In this document: one piece after another, positions 33,786 to 45,020 of the stretch
Position numbering within the stretch: the stretch's first letter is position 1
Layout of the letters: each line of letters begins with the position of its first letter
Assembly (NCBI GenBank): GCA_004154925.1
Contig: QJNS01000043.1
Location: 331,800 to 395,799, forward strand
Direction of reading: 5' to 3'
DNA from: Monosporascus cannonballus
Lineage: Eukaryota > Ascomycota > Sordariomycetes > Xylariales
DNA: 64,000 bases
The notes under the pieces: model-generated
Databases searched by the model: none
What the model was told of the DNA's origin: nothing
The model's input: the letters and a program-made list of their open reading frames with translations, nothing else
Program-made: the position numbers and the translations under genes

Positions 33786-34750
33786 TGCGGGCGACGATGA
33801 TCGATCAGGTTGCGTTTCCTACAGGGCTAAATCTCCCGTTGAAGAGCGATTGAGAGAACACAAAGGAATTGATAGGCGAGCGCAGAAGCTTGAAACATAA
33901 AAAGTAAGGGGAAACCAATCCAATCAAGACGTATCCCGGCGGCGGCGCAGACAATGCGGCTCTTTGTGGATTACTCGGGGGTAGATTCTAGGTGGTGGCA
34001 ATACGTTGGAAGAATTGAACGTCTTCATCGCCATCATCCTTGCACCCAGATCAATCAAAGTACCCGTTGCTGGTGCTTGCTTCCTAAGTCCCGACCCGGG
34101 TTTACCAGGCCATTTGCCGAGGGACTTTTCATCCAATCAGCAATAGGCAATTATCAACTCAGGTTCGGGCCGTCGTTGCTTCCGATTCTGCACATCAGAC
34201 TTGGACAGTGGGAATGGCCTTCAGGTAAGTAAGTACCTGAGTACTCCGGCAGGAAGCTTGGCCCACCACCACCTGGCAAACCCGCTACGTAACAGCTCAT
34301 TCTTCATAGAAACATTGGCTGACACAATTGGGCAATCAAGCCTAAAGGGTCCATATATCTCTTGCTCGGGGGCCCAACAAGATTGTTTTTAAATGAATGA
34401 TGTTGCATCCCCATTCTAATTTAAGCCGCCGTATTCCCAAAAAATGACGGCACCGTCGAATAAGACAAAGACATTCAACTTAATTGGAGGGTACCACGTA
34501 TTTGGTTGGTGCAGAATTACTTAATCAATTTCTCCAGTGTCTTAGAAAAGGGAAACGTGGGAGCCGTCTCGTCAGTCTATCAACGGAAGACAGTTTACTT
34601 GTGGCGTTACTGCCATTTGCGCGACCCCGGAGGCTGTATACGTAGATTTATCGTTAAAAGACCTAGTCTAGTTGCTCTCTGCTTGCACTATCGAGGGGCC
34701 CCCCGGGGCTGTCTCTCGTCCATCCTCTCTCTACCTAGGAGTCGGCGGCA
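33786..34750. promoter_or_regulatory. divergent spacer, SDHB (-) and PP2C phosphatase (+)
   Basis: 965 bp between two divergent genes whose products both have mitochondrial presequences. It contains both promoters; no gene or clear motif was identified. Confidence 0.4.
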
Positions 34751-35962
34751 ATGGCATCACCAGTGTTACCGCGCCTCATCGCCTCCGCCTCGAGAAACTT
34801 ATCTAGACAGCCTAAATCACGACGATTGATATTACAGCCGCCTAGAGTCCTGCAGCCTTGCGTCAACCAGACCCGCGCCTTTTCTGTCCAGTATTCCCTA
34901 CGATCGCAGGGCCCCCAAGAGATGCGCAAGTTCACCTATAATGCGGCGGCTTCGTTCTCTGGAAAAAATACGAGGTTCGATCCGACAACCAACGTCTTCC
35001 ACTTCAGCCCCTACAATCACATTCAGCCGACGAGGACACGGCCGAAATCGAAACGACCGGATAGTGGTCAGGATGCGTTCTTCATATCCCGTGTCGGCGA
35101 CACGAACGGGGTCGCATTGGGCATAGCGGACGGCGTCGGGGGCTGGGAGGAGAGCGGTGTTGACCCGGGCGACTTCTCGCACGGCTTCTGCAACTACATG
35201 GCTTCGGCAGCTTGGGAATACAAGGCGGCAGAGAACAGTGTGCCCCTGTCGCCGAAAGCACTGATGCAGATGGGATACGACCATGTGTGCAAAGACCGAA
35301 GCATCTACGCGGGCGGAAGTACGGCGTGTGTGGCCATCGCCACCGAAGACGGGAAACTCGAGGTCGCCAACCTTGGCGATTCCGGCTTCGTGCAGTTGCG
35401 GCTGAATGCAGTGCACAGCTATTCAGAGCCGCAAACTCACGCCTTCAACACGCCGTACCAGCTATCGATCGTGCCTGCCAGCATGCTCGCGAGGGCGGCC
35501 GCGTTCGGTGGTGCGCAGCTCTGCGATTACCCCAAGGATGCGGACCTGACCCGACACAACCTCAAGCACGGTGACATATTAATATTCGCAAGCGACGGTG
35601 TGTGGGATAACCTATTCAACCAGGACATACTACGGATATCGAGTCGCCTAATGATAGGCAGCGGGGCGTGGAGGACATCCGATGGTGGCGGTATCCGAGT
35701 CGTGGATAACCTCGCACCGTACACACAGGCCGAAGAGTCGGCGCAGAGACCCATGACGCTGCAGAGCGCATTGGCCCTCGAGATAACCGGCGCCGCGAAG
35801 GCTGCGAGTACGAACCGGCGCGTGGACGGCCCCTTCGCGAAGGAGGTGCAGAAATATTACCCGCAGGAGAACTGGCACGGCGGAAAGATTGACGACATAT
35901 GTGTTGTGGTGGTCGTGGTGTCCGAAGATGCTAAGACGGGGGTTGTGAAGAGCAAACTCTAA
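34751..35962 (+). CDS. PTC7: PP2C-type protein phosphatase (Ptc7-like), mitochondrial, with C-terminal SKL
   Basis: Ptc7-type phosphatases are Mg/Mn-dependent Ser/Thr phosphatases; in yeast Ptc7 acts on a coenzyme Q synthesis protein in mitochondria. A single exon encodes 403 residues. The first ~45 residues are Arg/Ser/Leu-rich and lack acids, ending in a cleavage-like TRAFS site. PP2C metal-binding motifs are present: GIADGVGGWEESGVDPGDF, GGSTACVAI, LGDSGF, LIFASDGVWDN and KIDDICVVVV. The last three residues are SKL, a consensus peroxisomal signal that standard Ptc7 does not need. Dual mitochondrial/peroxisomal targeting has been described for the related yeast phosphatase Ptc5. Here it is only an inference. 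Confidence 0.92.
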   Translation: MASPVLPRLIASASRNLSRQPKSRRLILQPPRVLQPCVNQTRAFSVQYSLRSQGPQEMRKFTYNAAASFSGKNTRFDPTTNVFHFSPYNHIQPTRTRPKSKRPDSGQDAFFISRVGDTNGVALGIADGVGGWEESGVDPGDFSHGFCNYMASAAWEYKAAENSVPLSPKALMQMGYDHVCKDRSIYAGGSTACVAIATEDGKLEVANLGDSGFVQLRLNAVHSYSEPQTHAFNTPYQLSIVPASMLARAAAFGGAQLCDYPKDADLTRHNLKHGDILIFASDGVWDNLFNQDILRISSRLMIGSGAWRTSDGGGIRVVDNLAPYTQAEESAQRPMTLQSALALEITGAAKAASTNRRVDGPFAKEVQKYYPQENWHGGKIDDICVVVVVVSEDAKTGVVKSKL

Positions 35963-37912
35963 GAGCGATTCCGGCTACGGGCCATAAGTCATAGATCCAC
36001 GACTAGCATCATGAGGCGTTCGAAGATCACATGGGTGGGCAAGCGTTTGCTTGGTATGGCCTGGGTACGGCATATTATGGGATAAGGCCCCCCTATTCAT
36101 GATGGGAAGAAGAGGGCCATGTGAATACGTTTCTGTCGCACGTTAAGAACCGATTGATGATAAGAGTTCGGCGCTCACGCATGGCGGTTATCGAAGCATT
36201 TACACCTAGGTTACCATATGCATCAATCTAATCCCTCTTCCCAGATGTCCTCTAACAGTCTATCAGATCGCATGAGTAGGGTGCCCTGGGCGAGTTCGCA
36301 AAAAGAGAGCAAGCAGATATTATGTCCAGCAGGCAGGTCCTCACGGTCACACGTCATATCGATGCGAAATCCATATGCACTGGTTATCTAGTACTACTAA
36401 GTTTCCATATTTGACATATCCGGGGAATATGCCTGTATGCATGCGGAGTCGGGGGAAATTGCGATTTTGGAGCCCCGGAGGGTGGGACTTAATGCAGGTA
36501 CCATACGGGATCAAAGGCATCTCGCCCCTAAGTGGGTATGGCCTCAGGGATGTCGTGCAAGCTTGGCGAGCAGGCGAGATTGCTACGCATCTTCGTGCTG
36601 CAGGAGAATTCTGCTTGTTGGCTGCATTGTAGATTCTGTCGCAAGCCGACGACCCCGAGCAAATCCCGCTTTAGCCTTTGACTTTCCTAACGTCACCGCC
36701 ACCTGGTTAAATAAATTCAGCTCATGCGAAATTTCTACCTACGCGCGTGTCGGGTCGTGTGGCGATAACTCTATAATACTGGAACCTCGACGCGACCCTA
36801 GAGAACCGCTGGATGGCATAAGCCCCCCAAAAGGTCGTTCTGGACAACGGCAGCCTGTCTGCAGGTAATACATGGATTCGCCTGATTCGTTCATCCCAGC
36901 TTCGACTGGCCTAACATCGTACTACGTACAACTGGTCAGTAGGAATTAGGAGATCACAATAAATAGGCAAGCTCTGAGCACACTTGGCGATTCAGGCTGT
37001 TGGTGGTCCATCGCCGCGAAGTGAGATGAGGAATGGCTAGGAATGGAAAGGGCGCTCAGCATCGCTCATAAAGCTAAGCCTGTTAGGAACTGGAGTTTCC
37101 AACGCGAGCATTCAGAATGTGACGGTGAGGCGGAGGTGACGGAACAGTTGGGCTTGAAGGCAATAATCCCAAATGCGCCTTTTTTCAGGCTAGACCGAAT
37201 CGAATCATCTTAGTCCGATTTGTATGCACATTGGCGCCGAATTAGCGGCATCAACTTGCGGGTGAGTAGTGATATGGAAGGCATCTCCATGCCACCCAAT
37301 TATCGCGCGTAACCTATCAGCTGGAGGAGGTAGGAACACCGCCAAGTCGCCGGACAGGGAGCTGAAGAAAACTCCATGCCCCCTTCCCTTTTCCCTTTCC
37401 CTTATGTATCTTCGTCTTCGCCCTACCTACCTGTGGACTAGTTTAACCTTTCACTTTCCCTCTCACAACATCGCCAACTGTCGTTCGTTTATTCGTTCAA
37501 GTTCAGGTCATTCTGTCATCGAACTAGGTTCGTTTATATACACGTCTAATAATCATTGTACGGAGCCTACTAGTAAGTCAATAACACCCATCGAACATAT
37601 ATGCCTGCTGTATGAGAGAAGCCGAGTTGGGGAACTTGTGACGCGCTTTGTTTCATCAAGATCTACTTCATGGCACATAATGGGTGAAGTCTCGGTTGAG
37701 ATCAGGGAGAGGTCATGTTTCCAAACCACGTCACATATGTCTCACATGTCTCACGCAAAGATTAAACTTATTGTTTGCGTTGAGCGCCCTTGCATTTCTG
37801 CCTTTCTTATTCCTCCATTTTTCGAGGCTCCCTGTCGGAATGAAGCTGACACCCTATTTGACACCTACTCATAGTCGTTATATGAATTGAGATCAAACAA
37901 AATCGATCAAAA
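35963..37912. other. about 1.95 kb without a supported gene
   Basis: Open frames here (for example 201 codons ending at 37874, plus strand) have no domain and overlap pyrimidine tracts (about 37380-37402) typical of promoter or leader DNA of the next gene. Short direct repeats CATGTCTCA occur at about 37735-37755. No RNA gene was found. Confidence 0.4.
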
Positions 37913-38727
37913 ATGAAGTTCACCGTCTCATCTATCATTCTCGCCGGTTTGGCCGCTGCCACGGTCATCCTCACCAACGACGACTTCAGCGGTATTAAAG
38001 CCGGCGAGCCCTTCACTATTACTTGGGCTGACGCCACGGGCCCTGTTACTATCACTCTGAAGAATGGCCCTGCCGATGCTCTCAATACCGTCTCTACGAT
38101 CACATGTAAGTCATTCTTGACCCTCGAAAATGCCGTTTCCAAGAGATTTTTAGCTGACAGTTGCGTAGCTGGTCAAACCGGCGATAGCTTCACTTGGACT
38201 CCGTCGGAGAGCCTGCCTTCGGACACCTACGCCTTGGAGATCAGCGATGGCAGCGAGGTTAACTACTCCAAGCAATTCCAAATCAGCGGCGGTGCTGCTT
38301 CCGGCAGCTCCACCGTCGCCTCGTCTACGGGTAGCACGTCTGCCACGTCTGCCACGTCTACCGCGTCTACCGCGTCAACCTCCGCCGTGATCTCAACTAC
38401 TTTCTCGACTTCCAACTCTACTACCACCTCTACTGCCTCGTCGGAGTCTTCTTACTCTGCCACGATGTCGTCCAATTCAAGCTCTATCACTGACAGCATA
38501 ACCACCAGCTCTGCGACTACCACTATGAGTTAGTCTTCTGCCATATGATTTCCGTCGTCCAATGTACTGACAGATGCCCAGCGACCACTAGGACCTCGTC
38601 TAGAACCCCCTCGACCACTACGGGTACACCAGTCGAGACTGAAGTTCCTGGCGCCAACGGCGCTCAAGGCGTGGTCGCTTCTCTCGTTGCTCCTCTCCTT
38701 GTCGCCGTCGGTGCTGCGCTCTTCTAG
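37913..38727 (+). CDS. GPI-anchored Ser/Thr-rich cell-wall protein (Kre9/Knh1-like N-domain)
   Basis: The product is a predicted surface protein. Exons are 37913-38105, 38169-38528 and 38582-38727; introns are 63 and 53 bp, and the product is 232 residues. The signal peptide is MKFTVSSIILAGLAAA. A small beta-sandwich domain follows (AGEPFTITWADATGPVTITL, then GDSFTWTPSE), the Kre9/Knh1-type domain found in fungal GPI proteins. A mucin-like Ser/Thr region covers about residues 110-200, with imperfect STSATSA repeats. The hydrophobic C-terminus VASLVAPLLVAVGAALF behind a small-residue stretch (PGANGAQG) is a GPI-attachment signal. Without the second intron the protein would stop before the GPI signal. 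The exact function is unknown; a wall or adhesion role is inferred. Confidence 0.88.
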
Positions 38728-39985
38728 ACGTGGTTCTCCGGGACATGCTTTGGAGCATTAATCAAATGAGGCTAAACTAATGCGTCGGACGTTGCATGTG
38801 GATGATACCCAAACAATTACAGTATACGGGTGCACGAGGGTGCTTAATCTGTTAATGCGAATATATTACGGAGGCCCCCGGCTTCCAGATTACCGTAGCA
38901 CTGACCGAGCCTTGAGCCGGACCCTAATGTGATTAATCAAGCTAATATCTCAGACTCCCACGGTAGACAACGGACTCGTGACTTCGTTGCACGGCTTGAG
39001 CTCACGAACTAAACCCTACAAGTCATTTTGCAACAGGTCTAACAGGTCACTGGGTCTCACTATAAGAAGTTTGCTTAACTTGCCAGCTGCCGATACATCG
39101 TGGTAAGGTACTAACTTTACTTGGGAAACAGATGGGAATATGGCTTGGGCACACAAGTTCACCAGCTATCTCTTAAAGAGAGTAGAGACATGTCATTTAC
39201 CTGCAATCTGTTTGAGCCCGAACATCTACCTACTTCGTAGTCCCTTCCCGAAGGAGGTTGGAATGTGCGCTTCTACCTTGTAAGGTAATGGTATTTGCAG
39301 CTCAAATGAAAGGGATCCTGATGCCCCGTACTCAACAAGACTACTGGGTTGGGTAACAGGGTCTTCCGGGCGTTGGTTATCGAAATGGATACTTAGATGA
39401 CTCTGTGGATTTGATATCATGTGGAGCAACGAAGCGGCGCCTGTAATACCAAGAGTCCGCAATGGGCTCCCATGGCTTCGGATACTGCTAGGTAGGTTCT
39501 ATTCCTGGCCGCGGACCAGTTCTGATAGGCTCCCCTCCGGCACATCTTCTCTAGCCCCTAGACACCACTTATAGCCCGACGTGGGGTACCCTGTCTGGCA
39601 CGGATCTCCTCCGGTTCGAGAGAGTCTCGTAAAAACCCCCTATCATGACTGCACCTTTCTGCTTTGTAGTGGCGCTACTGGGCCTGGTAGGGCGTAACCC
39701 ATCCCCCGGCCGACCCGAGTTCTCGGCCAGATTAGTTCAGCAGGAACTACCCTGGCGCCCTTGTGGGCGTAGCTTGCATCGAGCACATCGACCGTCTTCG
39801 GCCTTCCCTTTTCGCCGAAGCCGAATTGAGCGTCTGAACTTGCAATGTCTTCGGGCGGTGCGATAAAGGCGAAGCCGAAAAAGAGGAAGCAGCGAGATCC
39901 CGCAGATAGATGGCTTACACGTGTTGCGCGCCTCTTATGCAGACTATATGACTTCTTCAACTTCTGTTCGTCCGGGCTTTTGCCT
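38728..39985. other. about 1.26 kb without a supported gene, between converging genes
   Basis: This stretch holds the 3'UTRs of the GPI protein and Hpm1 genes. Frames at 39643-39960 (-) and 39845-40063 (+, running antisense into the Hpm1 3' end) are the only longer ones. I could not assign either. Confidence 0.35.
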
Positions 39986-41127
39986 TCAGGGCAGAGAGCA
40001 GCGGACGACGCCCCTTCTAACCCCTTCGGTCTCTTCCCAGACCTGCTCGGTGTTGACGCCTAAGTCGTTAGCCTTGGCGACAAAGTCATCCAATGAGCCG
40101 CCGACGCCGAAATAGAGCTTCTTAGCGCCCACGAGGGCTTCGGAGGGGTTTCCGCGCGCCTTCTCTTCTGTCATCAGGGCGAAGAGTGTTTGCGTGAAGG
40201 CGTCGAGGGCAAACGGGGAGTAGATAGTCTCAGCCCCAACGATCACCGTGCTTTGCTTCGACCCAGCCTCCGTTCTGGTAGCATCGGCGGAAGTCACAAG
40301 GTCGACGAACTCGGGGGACCAACCGCCCGAGATGAAATGCAGCGAGATCTTCCGGGACGAGAGGAACTCTACGAAAGCATCCAGCACTTCCGGCGAGAGG
40401 TCGAGCTCGCACTCTGAAGAGAATGCATCTTTTAGCACCGGCGAGTGGGGCTGCTGATGCAGAGCCCAGCTTAGGATGAAGTTGGGCAAGGTCACGAGCT
40501 GCAATACGGTGGGATTGTAGTCAGCCAGGACGAACGAGAGCCAAGTGTCCGGCTCACCAGTCCTCGAGTCGAGGGCCCATTGAAACAGAGCCAGTGACGG
40601 GAGAGCAGTGCCACAACCAAGCTGAGACGAAGTTAGCGCCTCGTTCCGACAGACTACTTCCGATATCATGGCGTCACCTCAATCACTCTCGTACTATGAT
40701 CGCTCGCAGAGAGTGTCGTCTTTGACTGGCTGAGAACCTTGACTAGATCGACGCTGCTTTCCCAGGACTTGAACCCCCCTTCGTAGATTCCGGTCCTCAC
40801 GTCGTGATTCCCCAACCCGGGCTCCAGCTCGCCACCATTCTCGCCTTCCGCCATCAACTGGACGCGGATGTCCCATAGTTCCCTGCGCGGGAGCCGTATG
40901 TTTCCGTTGCCGTTGAGATCAACGTCCAGGATGCCGTAAGCGACCTTGGAAGGGAGCTCTGCCAACATGCGCTGCAGGTCATGGCTACCTGCGGGCAGCA
41001 AGGGCTTGCCCGCCACCGGGAACGCGCTAACGGGAGCGGAACCCGACGAAGCACCCTGGGCGGGGGCCGTATTCGGCTTCTGCTCGTCGTCTATGTCCTC
41101 TCCCGAGAAGGCGAAGGAGAAAGACAT
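39986..41127 (-). CDS. HPM1: protein-histidine N-methyltransferase (Hpm1/METTL18 family)
   Basis: Hpm1 methylates a histidine of ribosomal protein uL3 (Rpl3) using S-adenosylmethionine. Exons are 40678-41127 and 39986-40621, with a 56-bp intron placed exactly inside SAM-binding motif I; the product is 361 residues. The family hallmarks are MSFSFAFSGEDIDD at the start, YEGGFKSWESSVDLVKVL at about residues 120-140, and the joined motif RVIELGCGTALPSLALF. The later SAM-fold motifs FVLADYNPTVLQLVTLPN and the C-terminal KKLYFGVGG strand are also present. I chose the ATG at 41127 because it fits the family N-terminus; the frame is open a little further upstream. Confidence 0.92.
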
Positions 41128-42191
41128 GCTGGGCCGCAGATGAGGGTTCGGGAGAGCCAAGAAATCTGCTGATAGGACGGGGTCCGAGGTTTTAGACCAG
41201 TGCAACCGGCAAAAGGCTCAATCGATAATGCAGTGGAACATTCCCATGGATGGATTAGGGGAGACGAAGATCTGCAATTAGCGTACTCAGATCGGGTAAT
41301 TATCGGCGGTGTAGTTCGCGAATGATTCGCCATTCGTCATCAGGTGCAGTCCGTCATCCTCGTGTGCTGCGGTCTGTTATCCGCCAAGCCCTCAACCATG
41401 CGGCTCTTCACTCTTCATGTTAGTCGCATTTCCCAGCAAGGAGGATGGATGTGAGTCTGCACAATGCGACTCAATCGCAATATCCAGGTTTGAGAGATGT
41501 ATGCCTCCGCCGCTCGAGCAGTGCAATGCCATTCGGGAATGCCACCCCAACGCACGCGGATTCGGTAGCGGTATAGTGGAGGCGTGCTCTGGTTGGCCGG
41601 AATACGACTTCCAGCCTTCATCCGGCGAGGCCAAGCTGCGCCCGTTTGCCATATCAAGGTTGAGGATGTGCGACACGTCATTGGCTCTCTGGGAGCTCCT
41701 TGTCATTCACTGCCGGGGATTTCTCTCATCGGTCAATGGAGAATGCCAAAGCCGAAAGCTACCGACCTACCTATTTGCTAAGACGGATTCATAGCAGCGT
41801 GTTCCACTGTGGTTTTAAGTCGACGAGCATGGGTTTACAGAATCACAGGCAATGGGGCCATTGGATCCGAACGAGAGCAAGTACGATCAATAGTCCTACG
41901 TATATGGCAGGTCCCGGAAGCCGCCCCTTCAAACCACCCCTTCTTTTGGCCATGGTAGGCTGGAATACGCTGCCTCCTCGTACCGCATTTCTGTGTACAC
42001 CGTAGCTAGACTCCTCCTACCAATCTTCAGCTGAATAATATCTCCCACTGCGGCCTCAGAGCGCCTCTTTCTATTCTCAGTAATTGCCATATCTGAGTGG
42101 TCCCGCCGCGTATATAAAGCCAGAGCCTCAAGCATCAAAGGATGACCCAACTCACTATCCCCACAGGTCCTGTCTCTCCTTCGTCGCAGAT
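41128..42191. promoter_or_regulatory. divergent spacer, HPM1 (-) and monooxygenase (+)
   Basis: 1.06 kb containing both promoters. A TATATAA sequence lies at about 42112-42118, about 75 bp before the monooxygenase start codon and a candidate TATA box. No gene is supported. Confidence 0.45.
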
Positions 42192-44299
42192 ATGACTCGT
42201 CATAGACCTTCTCGAGTAGCGAACCAATGCATACGCGGTAATGCCAGTGCTAATACTTATGCGCCTGCAGAGAAGCCTGCTTACGTCGTGAAAGAGGAAC
42301 CGCTCGGCAGCGCCAAATATGTCAGGATCGTCGGCATCGGCGCTGGGGCGAGCGGGATCAACATGATTCGGACGCTGCGGAAGAATCTGACGAACTACGA
42401 ATTCGTGGTCTACGAGAAGAACGACAAGGTCGGAGGGACGTGGCTCGAGAATCGCTATCCGGGATGCAGGTGTGACGTGCCCAGCCATAACTACCAATTC
42501 TCGTGGCGGCCAAACCCGGCGTGGTCCAACTTCTTCTCGTCCGCGGAGGAGATCGAGCAGTACCTCGAGGAAACTTGCGAGGAAGAACATATGCTGGATT
42601 CGATCAAAACGCGCCACAAGGTTTCCGGGGCTTGGTGGGACGAGGACCGAGGTGTCTGGGATCTCAAGGTCGTGAACCTAGAGACTGGCGAGGAGTTCAA
42701 AGACCAGGCGAACTTCATCATCGACGGTTCCGGAATCCTCAAGTACGTGTGCTTCCGCTCTGCCTCTCGAATTACCGCTAACGTCAAGGTCCAGTAACTG
42801 GAAGTGGCCGGACATTCCCAACCTAGAGAGTTATAAAGGGAATTTGATACACACCGCGAATTGGCCCAAGGACTTCGACTACGCCAACAAGACCGTGGCC
42901 GTTATTGGCAATGGCTCCTCCGGTATCCAACTTCTACCTGCTATCCAGACTGGTAAGTGTTTTTGGCCCACTCCTGAGGAGGCAGTCTCCTATAACGAGC
43001 AGCCGCCAACACCGATAACCGCCAGATGTTCAGAAGCTCTACCATTTTATCCGCACGCCCACATGGGTGATTCCGCCTCGGATAATGACTATGAAGATGA
43101 TGGGGGGCCCGGGAAAGGACATGATTAGCCAGATAGAACTGGACGACAAGGAGAACTTCAGCCCAGCTCAGATAGAGAAATTCAAGAAGGACCCCGCCTT
43201 CTACCGCAAATTCGTCAAGGCGATCGAGCGGGACATCAGCGGAGTTTTTCCGGTTGTGAGTCTTCTTCCCTGCCTGCTCGGCCTAGCAGCAAAGTAGCTG
43301 ATTGTTGAACCCGTTACCAGGTCCTCAATGGCGGCCCCGTGCAAAAGTTCGCCCGGAGCAAGACGGTAGAGTACATGACGGCCATGCTCGGCGGGGACGA
43401 GAGGCTATGCAAGGCCTTGATACCACAGTTCCCCCTGGGCGCCCGCCGGATGACCCCAGCCCCGGGCTACCTAGAGGCCCTCAGGGCTCCCAACACGGAA
43501 CTCGTCACCGAAGAGATAAGCAGCGTGGTGCCCGAAGGAGTACAGCTGGAGTCGGGCGAGATCATCAAGCTCGACGCCATCATCTGCGCCACCGGGTTCG
43601 ACAGCACGTTCGTCCCGCGATTCCCCTTGGTCGGGAGGTACGGCAACGTCCAGGAGAGGATGAAGGCGGAGACGCCGAAGGCCTACATGTCGTGCGCGCT
43701 GCCCGGCGTGCCCAACTACTTCAGTGAGTCACCATCCATTTCCTCAACCCCCAAGAAGAAACCACCTCGTCCCCACATGGGGGGGGGATCCCGGAGTGCC
43801 TTCGCGCGCGATTCTAACTTAACATTCTTGCCATATAGCCTCGCTGGGGCCCAACGCGCCCATCGGGCACGGCAGCGTGCTCACGCTGCTCGAGCACATC
43901 GCGCGGTACGTGGCGCGGGTGATCCGCAAGTGCCAGATGGAGGGCATCAAGGCGATGGCGCCGTCGGATGCGGCCGTCGAGGACTACGCGCGGCACGTGG
44001 CGGCCTTCATGCCGCGCACGGCGTGGGCGGCCCCCGGCGCCCGCTCCTGGTTCAAGGGCCGCGGTGGCGCCGCCGACGCGCCCGTCACCGCCCTGCACCC
44101 CGGCAGCCGCCTGCACTTCTTCCACATGCTCGAGCGCTTCCGCGGCGAGGACTGGGACTACGTGTACGACGACGGCGGCGGCGCGAACCCCGGCCGCAAC
44201 AGGTTCCACTATCTCGGCAACGGCTTCTCGACCATGGAGCTCGATCCCGGGTTCGACTCGACCTGGTACTTGGACGAGGAGGCGAATAGTAGGCTGTGA
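42192..44299 (+). CDS. FAD-dependent Baeyer-Villiger-type monooxygenase
   Basis: The protein belongs to the flavin monooxygenases that insert oxygen next to carbonyls. Five exons close in frame: 42192-42742, 42795-42952, 43026-43255, 43321-43723 and 43839-44299; the product is 600 residues. The FAD-binding Rossmann motif is VGIGAGASGINMI near residue 47. It is followed by GGTWLENRYPGCRCDVPSH, which is highly typical of the class, and by the NADPH-binding motif VIGNGSSGIQLLP. The Baeyer-Villiger fingerprint FxGxxxHxxxW reads YKGNLIHTANW, with Tyr for Phe. ICATGFDSTFVPRFPL is the conserved late block. Such enzymes occur in secondary metabolism (for example sterigmatocystin StcW), but no synthase or transporter neighbours it, so the substrate is unknown. 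Confidence 0.93.
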
Positions 44300-45020
44300 G
44301 GGCGTTGATGGTCCGGTCCGACCGCACGCGGACCTCATAGTGGCTAAGGCAGGGTTAGGGGTTTTGGCGTTTTCGGGCTGCATTATTGGACCAATGCAAT
44401 GATGGTCGATATGACGCATGCAGGGGGGTCTTCTGGCTTTTTGGTCGGGGTATACACGTCCTAGGGGGGCCGGGAAGGTGGGTTGTCATTGTGCAATCTT
44501 TAGTCTAGTGCATAGATTACGCTGTTGGGGAGAGGATCCAGGTGGTTGGTTCGCTACAAAGTGGAGGTAGACGATGGAAACCTCAACTATGAGGATGAAG
44601 GGCCGGTATACTTGTGTGCGCCAGCTAGATGGAGCTTTTATGAATGAATGAATGAATGAATGATGAGTACTACGCACGTAGGCTAATGAAGCAAGTCTCG
44701 GGGGAAGTGCTTCTAGTATGAAGAGCTAGTACGACTGGAAAAGGTGCCAAGGGGTGTCCGGCTAGGAGCTATAGGGTTCCCAAGTAGAATTCATATGATC
44801 TCAATAAAGGCGAAAAAGGACCGAGGCATGGGTGGATTCATTGGAGGGGAAGGAAATAGTGGCAGGATCAACCTGCTGAGGAAAGGACTACGCCCTTTCC
44901 ACGTAGTAACCTATTCCGACAACCGTTATTTGCGGGCTAGCATTACCGGTTGACGTTGTCTGATCCCCAATGTATGGAGGCCACCATCGCCTGGCCCATC
45001 AAGCATCTTCTAACGATGCG
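44300..45020. other. convergent spacer, monooxygenase and DHR2
   Basis: About 720 bp with both 3'UTRs and a TGAA microsatellite at 44641-44662. No gene is supported. Confidence 0.4.
44641..44662. repeat. TGAA microsatellite
   Basis: Five and a half perfect copies of TGAA; a simple repeat likely to vary in length between strains. Confidence 0.85.

Noticed and set aside
37269..37874. Plus-strand frame of 201 codons before the GPI-protein gene
   Set aside because: Composition follows CT-rich promoter tracts; no domain, no signal and no splice logic.
39643..40063. Small overlapping frames on both strands past the Hpm1 stop
   Set aside because: The plus-strand one begins with a Lys-rich, gene-like stretch but runs antisense into Hpm1, and neither has a recognisable domain.
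42192..44299. Secondary-metabolite gene cluster around the monooxygenase
   Set aside because: Neighbours are a ribosomal-protein methyltransferase and an rRNA helicase; no synthase, transporter or pathway regulator is present.
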